Shown piece after piece: positions 21,741-32,068 of a stretch of 64,000 bases of DNA. Under the pieces are notes generated by a model. The model saw nothing but the letters and a program-made list of their open reading frames with translations. It was not told the origin of the DNA and made no database searches. Source of the DNA: Gadus chalcogrammus (lineage: Eukaryota; Chordata; Actinopteri; Gadiformes; Gadidae). Position 1 is the first letter of the stretch. Each line of letters opens with the position of its first letter. Position numbers and translations under genes: made by a program. The stretch covers positions 20,071,817 through 20,135,816 of the forward strand of contig NC_079426.1 of the NCBI RefSeq assembly GCF_026213295.1, given 5' to 3'.

Positions 21741-22625
21741 TAGGGATGGGCACGAGTAATAAATTCCAAACTCGAGTGATCGAAGGAATTCCTCGAGGAT
21801 CAATCGAGTACTCGTTAAATCAAATCTATTTTTAGAATGCAACGCATCTGCAGCAGGAATAGGCCTGATGATGAACGGCAATATTACCAACCAAACATGT
21901 AATGCTTATTCTCCATCATAACAGTCAGAGTTATCAGAGTATTCATTATTTATTTTTGCAAACGTTCAAAACACATTTCCCTTACAAAAATAAATATGCG
22001 TCTCACAATTTAAATCACGTCGAACCAAGGCCTGTAACAGTTTAAAAAAAACGAAACAAGTAGCCTAACCATTGCAAATAAATGCTTAAAGCTGCAAATA
22101 AAACGGCAGCAAATGGACTATGGAAATACTCAGCGTTGTGATCTTCTCTACACGCCCGGGATTACAGCTGCGTCTTGCGGCGGTGAAAATAGCCGACACA
22201 CTTTCACTTTCACCGTTGCTGCGGGTCTGCTTTCCCGAACTCACTGTTGTGTTTCAGGAGCATATGTTGCCGCATAGTACTTTCTGGTAGCTCGATTTCG
22301 CTTGGCATATTTTACATTTCACCTTATGATCTCCTATTTCTTTAAAGTATTTCAATTCTTCGCTGCGGTTTGCTTTAACCGCCATCTCTTAACTTTTTGA
22401 ATTCTGGCGTGCCTGCACACGCCACGGAACGCGCCATGGAAATGGATGCATTTAATTTTCTTTGTGCCCACGTCATGCGTTAGTGGCGCCGACAGAAAAT
22501 TGATACATTTGCTTCAGAAAACTTTGTTTGTGTGTGTCTATGCAAACTCGAGTTTGCCTGTCCACCAACCGAGTTCATTTGTAACGAGTAGTACTCGAGT
22601 AATCGATTCCTCACGCCCATCCCTA
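21741..22625 (-). mobile_element. 885-bp hAT element with broken BED finger
   Basis: Ends TAGGGATGGGC and GCCCATCCCTA, flanked by perfect 8-bp GTTCTAAT at 21733-21740 and 22626-22633. The empty site is visible in the left arm of the host element. On - an ATG at about 22385 gives MAVKANRSEELKYFKEIGDH, KVKCKICQAKSSYQK (CxxC). After a one-base frameshift it continues STMRQHMLLKHNSEFGKADP (HxxxxH): a ZBED1-like BED finger. Nothing follows but the other end, so this is an internally deleted, non-autonomous copy. Confidence 0.85.
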
Positions 22626-23053
22626 GTTCTAATGGGAAACATGTCAAATTTTCTGTGAACATTCATGACAGGTACAGGACCAATCACGTGGATTTTGGTA
22701 ACCCTAAGAGATTTTTCTGTAGCGCCACCACCTGGCAAAAGTTCGCATTTACGGACAAAAAATTGTAAATTCTTACCTTGACCTTGACCTAAATATGTTT
22801 CCTCAAACACTGGTGTTCTCAAAAGTGTCACCAAATGATTGGGCATATCCACTTTAGTTGGAAATGACATCTTAAATGTTTTATAACATTATATGGTTCC
22901 AAAATGATGAGAGTTTGAACATTATACCCATCTTGGATTTGGCGTCTCATGGCCGTCACAGGCAAAATCTGACTTCCCTCCACATCTTAAAATACACCTA
23001 TGTTAGAAATTTCACCTATGTTTTCTCAATTTTTATGCTTATCCGCTGTACTA

Positions 23054-24297
23054 TTTATGGTGAATATTTGACCTATTTTCAGTATTTCCATGTCGAGCTT
23101 GGCCACTGCTTCTCTAAGCAATCTGGTGTTCCTGTTTGACTGATTGTAAAGGGAGTATAACTTTGAAATAAAGAACTCAAACTGATTATTCCCAGCCACT
23201 TCTTTAAGAGAATCTTTGACGGCCAGTTCTAATGTATGCGCCAGGCAGTGTACAGACTGCACGTTCGGAAACTTTTCCTTGAGTCTAACGACAAGCCCAC
23301 TGGCTTTTCCTGCCAGCACCGCAGCTCCATCGGTGGCAATGCTTATCAGGTGCATCATCCATTCCCGCTTTAAGTAGACTCGCCATCATCGAGTTAAAAA
23401 TGGATTCAGCATCGACCCCATCTGTAAGTTCCACTAGATTCAGGAAAACAATCTCTACATTCCCCTTGCCGCTGACATCACATCTTATGAAGAGTATTAG
23501 ATAGGCCCTGCCATGAATGGTGCTTTCGTCAATTGTGATTGACACCCGTGAATCCATTTCCTTGGCATCGTGACTTATTATTTCTGCGCATGCATGGTCA
23601 GATTTGTGGATATTACCAACTTCGGCTCCATTTAGCTCCTGCATTGTCATTAGTGGGTTGAGCTTTTTGTAGGATAGCCTTTCTTTTGCCACGGTGTAAG
23701 CTGTTCTGAACGAGACTGTGGTTGTCTTAAGTAACTCCAACTGTATGTCAATGAACGTGTTCGGGAGGGTGTCTTTCCCTTACATCTGCGCTATTTCCAC
23801 TGACCTTGTGTGGGCCTGGCTGTCCCTGTGTTTGTATATTTTCTTCCGTAGCCTCTTTGCTTCAGAGCTCGTAACATCACCGTTGATCCATTCTTCTGCG
23901 AGGTGTACACCCGGGCCCTTTCTGACAGTAGCAATGTTTTTGCAATTCTACAGACTAAACACCCCAAATTTCCTGCCTTAATGACAAGCCAAGCGTTGCG
24001 ATCTTTCCATTCGCCCATCTGCTTCAGTGTCCAACCAGCCGGAAAGTCACTTGTGCTAGCAGCAGTAGTAGTTCAAGTTTTGGCAGCACCTGCGGCGTCT
24101 TCGGAGCACTTAGCCTCAACTGCACGTTGTTCTTCTTCTGGGGAGCCACTGGGTGGGAGAGAATCCTCTGTTCTTGCCACTGTGCTAGCTGTACCAGCAT
24201 CGTCTTTAGGCTCCTCTTCATCTCTGAGTGCCACCTTTTTGGATGTGAATCCAAAGTGTGTGAGTGATACATTCACTGGCTTTCGCTTGCTAGCCAT
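23054..24297 (-). pseudogene. KIAA1586-like hAT transposase, N-terminus and core
   Basis: ATG at 24297: MASKRKPVNVSLTHFGFTSK, an acidic/Ser linker, then WKDRNAWLVIKAGNLGCLVC (Cys motif near the start), EELNGAEVGNIHKSDHACAE-like helices and SRVSITIDESTIHGRAYLIL (catalytic D region). Next come LISIATDGAAVLAGKASGLV (second D) and VQSVHCLAHTLELAVKD (CxxH), then KLDMEILKIGQIFTI where the 6-kb element enters. Frameshifts lie near 24030, 23780 and 23330. The family is related to human KIAA1586 and its hAT relatives. The C-terminus is at 16441-16923. Confidence 0.75.
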
Positions 24298-24637
24298 TTT
24301 TAGTATAACTCAACATAAGTCTTTATTCTGTTTGGCGCCCATGGCTAATTTGCATAGAGCACAGGACTGGCTGGTTCCGCTTGGCAAAAAATAGAAAATT
24401 AGTTGTGAATGAATGTTTTGAATTCTGAATGCTGGACATGGTGAGCATAAAAGATTAAAGTGACCATTAATATATTTATATAAAATATATATTTATTTAT
24501 TTTTTTGGACAAAATTTGAGATCCCCCCTCAAATTTTGCTTTTGAGGCTTTCATGGGGGCTCATGGGTCAATCGGGGGGGGGGGGGGGGGGGTTGGGCCC
24601 CCCCGGATCCCCCCGTATTTTGCACACTGTCTGTAAC

Positions 24638-25490
24638 CCATTTTCTGAAGCCAGGCGTGATACTTAAAAATACATTTTGATGACCCTGGTGTGTGCTACA
24701 TAGCAGCCCAGGTGTGACATAAAATGCATTTATTTATTTTTTCATTTAAACTTAATACAAAGTTATTTTGAGCCATTTTGTAAAATTTGGGGTTAGCTGA
24801 GCCAGCTAAATATCACCACCTAAATACAGTAGGCTAGTGTTGCCTCTTGCTGCACCAGTAGTAGTAGCTGCTAACCTATAGGTCGAAACTACTGGTTGTT
24901 CTTCCCAAGGACAAATTTGCGCGATAAACACCACAAAATGAAGTTGTTGTATGTCTCCACCTGTCGTCTTCTCCCCTGCGAATTATCCTGTAGAAAATAA
25001 ATTACACTGACTGAAAAGACGGAGCGCACAATCATTAAGTTATTGATTTTTCTCTAGTCAAAGCGTATACCTACTTGGCTCAGTTAAAATGCAGTTAAAA
25101 TGCATGGGCACATTCATTTAAGTTAGATTTTCTTTTGTAGAACAATGTAGAGCAATGTTAAAGGACAAATTTATAAACAATCGTTGCAAGTAGTAAAAAA
25201 AAAAAACTTCTTTATCTTCCGTATTTATTTACTTGTATTCAAATTTGATTTTTAATCTTTTTTATTATTAGTATATTCTCCACAGGAATAATTGGAAGAA
25301 CACTCCATCTAGCTCCCCTCCACAGCCAGTTACAGCAACGATCCTCCAGCTCCAGCTCCATTCAGGCCGTGAAGGTGGACAGCTTTCTCTGAGCTGCTAT
25401 AGCCGTTTGCTGTTTGCTCAGCCTCCTGTTCCTCTCACGGATTTCCCCCCCGAGCCTGCACTGCACAATTTTTTTAATTGCTATTGTCTC
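24638..25490. other. no gene recognised
   Basis: AT-rich sequence after the hAT's right duplication. No motif assigned. Confidence 0.5.
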
Positions 25491-25871
25491 TTATAGGCTG
25501 GCATGCTCAGGGTGTGAGCTGAAGAGGCTGTTGAACACCCCCAGACTGCCCAGAGCCCTCTCCATTTTTTTGGTGATCTGGGTAAGAGGCCAGAAAGCGT
25601 CAGAATTTGCGTTCCCTGCAAATTCTCCCTTCCGAAGGCAGCGAAAAAACCCTTCCGAAGGCCTCATTAGGTTTGCCGTTGCCGTGTATTCTTTTGCCTC
25701 CAGGAAGGGCTGGTCCTCACTTGTGGCGTAGCTGTGGTCCTGATGTCTGGCACCCAACAGCAGCACCTCACAGTGTGGACAGGCCTGGACAATTTCCTCC
25801 TTTTGAAGGACCCGGACAAGCCAGCCAGCAACGTAGAACAGGCCCTCCTCCTGGATACAATCGCCAACAGT
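25491..25871 (-). pseudogene. P-element/THAP9-like transposase, C-terminal exon
   Basis: An acceptor (TTACTTGTAG) precedes TVGDCIQEEGLFYVAGWLVR, then ACPHCEVLLL, TATANLMRPSEGFFRCLRKG and a stop at 25491. The YVAGWLVR helix, the CxxC and the later L.RPSEGFF..L..GE pattern match the C-terminal domain of P-element-type transposases (THAP9 in vertebrates). The open frame is 126 codons. Earlier exons are at 26868-27057 and 29485-29647 on the same strand. Confidence 0.65.
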
Positions 25872-26867
25872 CTACAAGTAAGAGAATATACAGTGTTACA
25901 TTGAATATGAGCATGATCATATGTGAATGTCTTTCATGTGATTTATGACTGTAGCGGTGTGTCAATGCAGTATTTTGTCTTGTTGAGATGACCATTGAGA
26001 TACTGCGTCCTCTGAGATACTGGCTAGGAGGGTTGTCCCGTCATCCAGCTCGCAGTTTGATGCAGAAAGAGCAGGTATAATGTTTGATACACTCAAACCC
26101 CTGAGTGCAGCGGCGAATTCCCTCCCACTGGGATTGTATTTGTGCCCCCCCTTTGCCCCGAATCAAGGAGAATAGGTTCTTTAAAAGAAAAAGCAGATGG
26201 TCAAAATCCTAGTTTTCAACAGGTAACTTTTTTATTTGCAAAGTAATTGTATGTTTCCCTACCTCAATGAAGTCCTGGTTAAATTTTGAGGTGCACAGAT
26301 ACATCAGTCCTGTATCTATGCACCTCTTGTGGACAAGAAGGAGAGGCACATTCCGTGCTGGGAAGGTGGTGGCTTACGCTGAGATCTGGGGGCGTTAGTG
26401 TGTTCCTTAGCCTAGATGTTGATTTGGTGCAGTTAGATTGTTTGTCTTTTCTTATTGACAGACCTGAACTGCCAGCTTGCCCCCCAGCTGATGCATTCCC
26501 TCAGGAATTTATCCTTCTCCTGGTTTCCTGAGCCTGGGGGTCATTGCCAGGGGTTAGAATCCTTGACGGATCTGCAAGTAGTATAGCTGTAGGTAGATAG
26601 TCGTAGTAAGTGGGGTCAAGTTAGGTAGGTCGTAGTTAATAGGCTGTAGTTAGTAAGTTGTATGTTGGTAAAGTTAAGGTACTATTTTTTTTTTCAGAAT
26701 TACCTGGAATTTAGCACATCAAAAAGGTGATTTAATTTGGCTACACAGTCAGCTGTATCTTTTGCCTCTGCTGGCTGTCTGCATTGTTATCATCGCAGAA
26801 ATGCCTGGATCACAACAGATACGACAATTGAATAGGTGGTCAGTGTCACATTACAATCTGCAGTTAG
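25872..26867. other. intronic spacer of the P-like gene, no further exon assigned
   Basis: Sequence between two recognised exons. A weak open stretch on - at 26286-26530 could hold an exon, but no motif supports it. Confidence 0.4.
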
Positions 26868-27057
26868 TTATCGAAGAAAAGTTTTTGAGAAAATGAAAAA
26901 TGTACCAGCAGAGACAGTGTGGCTGAACACCTGTGTATCCAAACTGACATCTTTGAAAATGCTGGCAGCAGAATGTGCTTATCAGTTAGCTTCGGGGCCA
27001 TTCGAATAGTGTGGAGCTTGTCCAGCTCATAGAATTGGCTGATGTGCTTCCAAAGAA
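26868..27057 (-). pseudogene. P-element/THAP9-like transposase, central exon with frameshift
   Basis: After the acceptor AAAAAAG the frame reads WKHISQFYELDKLHTIRMAP, KLTDKHILLPAFSKM. A frameshift near 26930 then moves LDTQVFSHTVSAGTFF into another frame. The order WKHI.QFYELD / LAPKLTDKH / VFSHSVAAG is characteristic of P-element-type transposases, just after their second catalytic region. Confidence 0.7.
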
Positions 27058-27230
27058 CTTTTTTCCTTGTGTCTAAGGATGTAAATAAATACGCAAGGGC
27101 GTCAGTTTGTTTTTAGAAGTGGTGGGGACAATAACCATAAGCTTGAGTGTGGTCTGAAAAGTGCTGGGTACCCTTATGTAAGCTATTCGTCCATTTAACG
27201 CTGCATTACAATATGCTCTACAGTGTATTG

Positions 27231-27832
27231 TCAGGTGTTGAAATTATTCGAATATTCAAATACTGGTTCGGAAAAAAATAGTATTTGGGCTTAAATCAGT
27301 ATTCGGAGCTTCGTTATTTATTTATTTTCACGTAGGTGACTTTACCAGAGCGAGGGAGGCAAACTATAAGCGTCAGAGACACCAAGCAGAGAAGCGAGAG
27401 AGGTGGAGGAAGAATGGAGGATGGATCTTGTTTCCCTTTACTTTATAACACAACATTAGCGGGATCTCTGGAGGAAAAGTAATACTTAAAACCTTAGCTT
27501 AGTTGTTTGTTTACGTTCGCTGTACAGCGCCGCGCCAATCAACTGTGACTGGCTTGCTGCAGAGCGTGAGCGTCATGGGAATACCCGGTCAATATAATGG
27601 ATATGATATGGACACATAAGACAATCAATATTCGGTATTTGTCATGGATTTATTGTACAAATTCCCTTCTTCAACAAAATATGCAGATACTGTCAAAATC
27701 GGTTCCAGGGAGTATATAAGGATTATTAATGTTGTTTTTGATGGTGTTTTTTTCTGAAACGAGTATTCGAATGTTAGCTCGGAAAAAACCAACGGGTATT
27801 CGAAGCCTGAAAACTGGCATTCGGGCCAGCCC
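27231..27832 (-). mobile_element. candidate MITE with ATTCGAATA-rich ends
   Basis: The right end, reversed, begins AGGGCTGGCCCGAATGCCAG with TTCGAATAC motifs; the left end has TTATTCGAATATTCAAATAC. The GGGCTGGCCCGAAT end resembles small fish hAT-type elements. Target duplications were not resolved. It lies in an intron of the P-like gene. Confidence 0.4.
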
Positions 27833-28699
27833 TATGAAGATCCTATTCGAACAATAAAAGTTGAAAACCACAGTTTGTGTTTTGGCTTGTTTTGCAAAAC
27901 AGCGTTGGAAACACCAGGGTATTGGCTCGGGATATGTAGGCCTAATACTGATACACACAAGACAAAGAACAGTGTTGGCAATTTAACACTTATCTTGACA
28001 TCAACAGAGTTTACCAGACAAACAATGCCAGCCTGTAAAGGGGGTACGAAATTAAACGAGGTACTGAGCATCAGCCTTTTGAAGACGAGCAAGGGCTGCT
28101 GGTAGCATATGTTATGCTGCATTAAAAAAAGAAGAAAAATACAAGCACCCAGAGGAGAATTGCATCTGCCAAATCCTGACCACCAGTAAACACTTGCGAA
28201 GGACCAATGTAGACTTCAATCGTTACAACATCATAAGAAAATTGTGCAAATAAAATCCCCTTCAGTTTATGATAATCACACAGGTTATGCAAGAACATAT
28301 TTATGTCAGGATAGGCCTACCAGGCTCCAAGTCGTCACATATCTCAATCAGACAAAACCAACTATAACCACATTGGCATAGCAATCGCACCGTGTGTAGC
28401 TGCTACTAGCTGCAATCTATATATACAATGCATACTAACTGGAGCACCAACCAGAATCAGATCAAAATCGCTTAGGACCGTGGGTAACCTTTGGCCAGGT
28501 CATCACGATTCACGAGCAAACAGAACCAGCAGCAAAGTATACGTAAACCAATTTCTTACCTTATGTGGCCCTCCACATGCAGGCTAGATGACGTATCCAT
28601 ATCGATATCCATTGTCACAAACATGCTTTTTATAGGAAGCAAAAGGACCGGCTATTTTCTGAATAAAAATGTTAATTTTGGCTGTCTGTCTTAAAACTT
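27833..28699. other. no gene recognised
   Basis: Intron-like sequence of the P-like gene; no motif assigned. Confidence 0.4.
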
Positions 28700-28702
28700 C
28701 TC

Positions 28703-29190
28703 CAGTGCGTTCACACCAAACGCAACGGGACGACAAGATCCCATACAAAGTGAACGTATAGACGTGGATCGGGCGAATAGTTTTGATTTGTCGCGCCACA
28801 CTTTCGCCGTGCACAGGCAAGCGCGTTCACGAGGATTTGTGGCGCGAAAAATGTCAACTTTGACACGAATTTCGCGTGATGACAGCCAATCAGCGTTCAA
28901 CAGCGTGGCCACTGAGTGACATGTGTAACGTAACAGCCAATCAGCGTTCAACCGTCAAACTCAGCGCCGTGCAGTCCGGGGTGTACTGCAGCATGGAGGA
29001 GAAAGTGATTGTTGCCGTTTGCGACTCTCGGAGCTCTATATATAATAGCATATAATATAATTGTGCATATAATATCACGGCCAAAAGCTCTGTGTGCCTT
29101 CGGATGGCCGTAGCGCAGGGAGCTCATAGGGATTGGGCTTCTCGGGAGTCGGGGTTTGTTTACCGGCGTTGCCATGGGTTCCGGTCTTGT
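28703..29190 (+). mobile_element. Harbinger fragment with MADF gene start
   Basis: The left side CAGTGCGTTCACACCAAACG is a Harbinger-type end, followed by GATGACAGCCAATCAGCGTT (repeated nearby). An ATG at 28992 gives MEEKVIVAVCDSRSS, the start of a MADF domain, broken after about 16 codons. Bases 28875-29165 align with 12760-12990 inside the foldback element. Non-autonomous. Confidence 0.5.
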
Positions 29191-29484
29191 GTGTTCCAAT
29201 GGTTTATTAGGTAGGCCTATCTAATAAATGATGTCTTCGAGCACGCCTATCGCATGATTTTAGACTCGACGATTTCGGTTGAGTGTGGGGATTTAAAAAA
29301 TATATATTGTTTTTTTTAACACATTTTTAAAACTGGTGGGGACAAAATTCGTATTTCAAATAGTGGGGGGGACATGTCCCCCCCGTGATCGACGCCTATG
29401 TAAATACGTATGTGAATCATTATGATATCTTGTTTGTTCAGTATGAGTCCTTGCAATTGTGATTGCTTTGTTTACTGTGCTTAC

Positions 29485-29647
29485 CTGTAGACCATGTTTG
29501 AACAGGTTGTTCCTGATTGATTTCAGAAGGTGAGGGACATCAAAAATCACAGGAACCCTCTGAACCCCCACCAGGATACAGTGGGACTCCTCACCTCCCA
29601 GAGGGTCGAGGCTAGCCCCAAGGTTCCGCACGGTGCACCGCACAACG
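29485..29647 (-). pseudogene. P-element/THAP9-like transposase exon with DxxHLLKxxRN motif
   Basis: Reads GGEESHCILVGVQRVPVIFD then DVPHLLKSIRNNLFKHGLQ, ending at a clear donor (CTACAG/GTAAGC). The D..HLLK..RNN motif marks the catalytic region of P-element-type transposases. It is the most 5' exon that I recognise; the THAP domain expected upstream (above 29650) was not found, perhaps displaced by the repeat at 29662. Confidence 0.7.
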
Positions 29648-29661
29648 GTGGATAATGAAGA

Positions 29662-29800
29662 GAGACCGCAGTGTGTTGGGCAAGTTACTTTAAATGAGTA
29701 ACTTAGTTACAGTTACTAGTTACTTCTTTCAAAAGTACTGTTACTTTAAGTTACTCGTTACATTCAAGGTAACTAGTTACTAGGGAAAGTAACTTTTTTT
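29662..29800. repeat. fish interspersed repeat, GGGCAAGTTACTTTAAATGA type
   Basis: GTGTTGGGCAAGTTACTTTA followed by alternating AGTTACT and AGTAACT words is the recognisable end of an abundant small repeat in teleosts, with inverted internal motifs. Only one end was identified. Confidence 0.5.
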
Positions 29801-30513
29801 TTTCTCTAAATTATCTTATTAATGTGTTTCCTCCCTAACTGGATAGCTAGGGACCACAAGCGCAATGCGCCACCTAGTGACCTGAACGTGCCATAGCAGT
29901 GTAGTAGTGGGAGTGCAAATGAATGAAATATTTCCATTGTTTCCAACTGTTTCCAAACCTCTACAAATGCACACACATTATTTTGGGGTTGATGTGGCAT
30001 AGTGTTCGACAAAACAAATGTAAAAATTTGATCATTGTACCCGGTAGCACTACGATGAAGCAGTGGATCAACAAAACACAACATACAGTATGTTTTGAAA
30101 CTGGTACAAAGTATAGGTTTGGCAGTGCAAAAATTAAACTGTGCCTCAGACCATTTAGCAACTGTAGGAATCAATAATAGTGCAAAACTGATACAATAGA
30201 TGTATACAATGTAAACACAGTGAGGTTTATCCGTTCTTTGTAACCTTAACTCAAAACTGCTAAACTCCACCAACTGGAGACCTCATCATCAATAATGATG
30301 GGCAAACTTAAAAGTATTTTCAGCCTCACAAAGATAAACTAAATAAATAAAAAGTACTTTCAGCCTCATAAACATAGTTAATGTTTAACAAAAATAATAT
30401 TTCCTCCACTCTGGCCGTAATGAAACAACTGATTAAATCAATAATGGTGGATAAAGTGCTTTAGTAGTCTATATCAGTCTTTGTCCATACATCTCCATCA
30501 TCAGTCTGTCTGT

Positions 30514-30515
<2 letters not shown>
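29801..30515. other. no gene recognised
   Basis: Several open frames exist on - (for example 29806-30273), but none shows a domain. Confidence 0.45.

Positions 30516-30578
<63 letters not shown>
30516..30578. repeat. (AC)n microsatellite, target of a hAT insertion
   Basis: About 31 AC dinucleotides directly abut the CAGGGTGTCC end of the hAT. The array resumes at 38611-38637 after its other end. Confidence 0.9.
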
Positions 30579-30579
<1 letters not shown>

Positions 30580-30986
30580 AGGGTGTCCGCTGAGGTCTTA
30601 AAAGTCTTAAAAAGTCTTAAATTCATTTTTCTAAATTTAAGGCCTTAAAAAGTCTTAAATTCGTCAAATGTCATATGCTGGTCTTAAATTTATAACTCGG
30701 GAGGTCTTAAATTTGTCGGGGCAGGGCTATTTTATTTTTTATTTTTCTCGCGGGACTTTTCGGGAAGGAGATGTAGAGAGGCTACTTTCTTGCTAGCTGC
30801 ATATATAAACGGATGTCTGCGCGCTTGCTAGCTAGTCTGCAACAATGGGTTGCAAAAAGTTCAACGTCAGTTGGCTGGAAGACGTCCGTTTCCGAGGTTG
30901 GCTAGCGTCCGTTGCCAACCCAGAACAGGCCAGATGCATTCCGTGCAAAAGTAGCCTACATTCAAGCTCGGCACCATGGGGTTTAA

Positions 30987-31265
30987 AGGGGTAGTTCGGA
31001 ATTTTGGACATAGGGCCTGATTCCCAAGTGAGCATTGGTATTCTATATCACTGGAGACAGTTTTCAACACATTTTATTCAGTCCTTCTAGTTGCGGAGTT
31101 CTCTCGTGCTAGGCTAGCGCAAGTGAACGGGAAAAGCTAGCCTGCTATTAAAAACAGTCTTACCCACTCCACAGTACACCCGAGGTCAATCAATAATAAC
31201 ACCAGACTATAGATTTAAATGTCTGTGTTGATAGAATAATGTTAGAAATAAAACTAACCTTGCAT
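30987..31265. repeat. Kolobok left inverted terminal repeat
   Basis: Matches ~37000-37274 inverted, including CTAGCGCAAGTGAACGGGAA and GACTATAGATTTAAATGTCT. One 5-bp difference (GTTGATAG against a shorter form) lies near 31231. Confidence 0.85.
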
Positions 31266-31402
31266 CGCATGAATCATTGAGGGACTACTTTCTCAGCAGC
31301 AGCGGAATTTACTTTGCGCCAGTTAGTTTTGTAACCGAATCACGACCGAAGAACGTAAACAGAGAAGCGTGGGACAGAAGCGCAATTGAACGAGTAGGCA
31401 AC

Positions 31403-31973
31403 ATGGTGGTTCAGTGTGCTTTCAGAAATTGTACAAATAAACCCAACAGATGGTCAACGCAAAGTTTCCACCAATTTCCAACCCGAGACCCAGAAAGGAC
31501 AAAACTGTGGCTTGTTGCTGGAGGCTTGGACATAAAAACACCGGCGGAAACTGCGCGCAATTGGAAGATTTGTAGCGATCATTTCAGACCGGACGACTTT
31601 GAGAAACCAAGCAACCTCAAGAGCAAGGCATCGCTGAAATCGAATGCGGTGCCTTCCGTCTTTTCAGATGCACCAACAGCCACTGGTGAACAGGTAATAA
31701 CTTTTTGTAGGCTACTCTAGCTAATAAATCTTGCCCCTTCATAATGTTAGCCTACTGATAGATTCATGATGACAATGTTAGCGGACATTAGTTACAGTTC
31801 AATGCATTTTGGCGAGTCAGTGACAACGTTAGCTAATGGTATAGCTACACACTTGGTACCTGAGTGGCTAATTGCTAACTTTAGGTAATTGCTGATAGAA
31901 AAGTTTTGTCTGCTCCTAATGTGTACATGCAAAACTTCCCTGGCAGAGAGTTCACATCAGGGTGTGTGTGTGT

Positions 31974-32068
<95 letters not shown>

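Larger units (their letters stand above)
17056..23051 (-). mobile_element. 6-kb element with ~1-kb inverted terminal repeats and TA duplication
   Basis: The left end GTACAGCGGATAAGC at 17056 and the right end GCTTATCCGCTGTAC at 23051 are inverted. The dinucleotide TA flanks both (17054-17055 and 23052-23053). Removing the element with one TA rejoins the surrounding hAT frame as FTI-N-RWVASS, which supports the boundaries. The inverted arms are 17056-18080 and 20379-23051. The right arm is interrupted by a solo LTR (20682-21503) and a small hAT (21741-22625). The interior encodes a large protein on - (20395 to 17907). Without insertions the element is about 4.3 kb. The superfamily was not recognised. 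Confidence 0.7.
20379..23051. repeat. right inverted terminal repeat with two insertions
   Basis: The mirror image of 17056-18080. Its inner end (20379-20522) carries a second, plus-strand copy of the Cys-rich coding segment (CTGRCKCAKAALKCTALCSC) with an extra in-frame stop. The arm is about 960 bp once the LTR and small hAT are removed. The gene's N-terminus abuts this copy at about 20383, so the true 5' end of the gene has been replaced by the inverted repeat. Confidence 0.75.
12379..24629 (-). mobile_element. hAT element expanded to 12.25 kb by nested insertions
   Basis: The left end CAGTGTGCGAAATAC and the right end GTATTTTGCACACTG are inverted repeats. They are bounded by perfect 8-bp duplications TCTGTAAC at 12371-12378 and 24630-24637. 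The element's own gene is on -: ATG at 24297, core down to 23054, C-terminus at 16923-16441. Between these pieces sit a 6-kb inverted-repeat element and a partial LTR. Between the gene and the left end lie a Harbinger element and a foldback element. Removing the insertions leaves roughly 3 kb. The duplication shows that the whole block entered as one hAT and was then used as a landing site. Confidence 0.8.
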
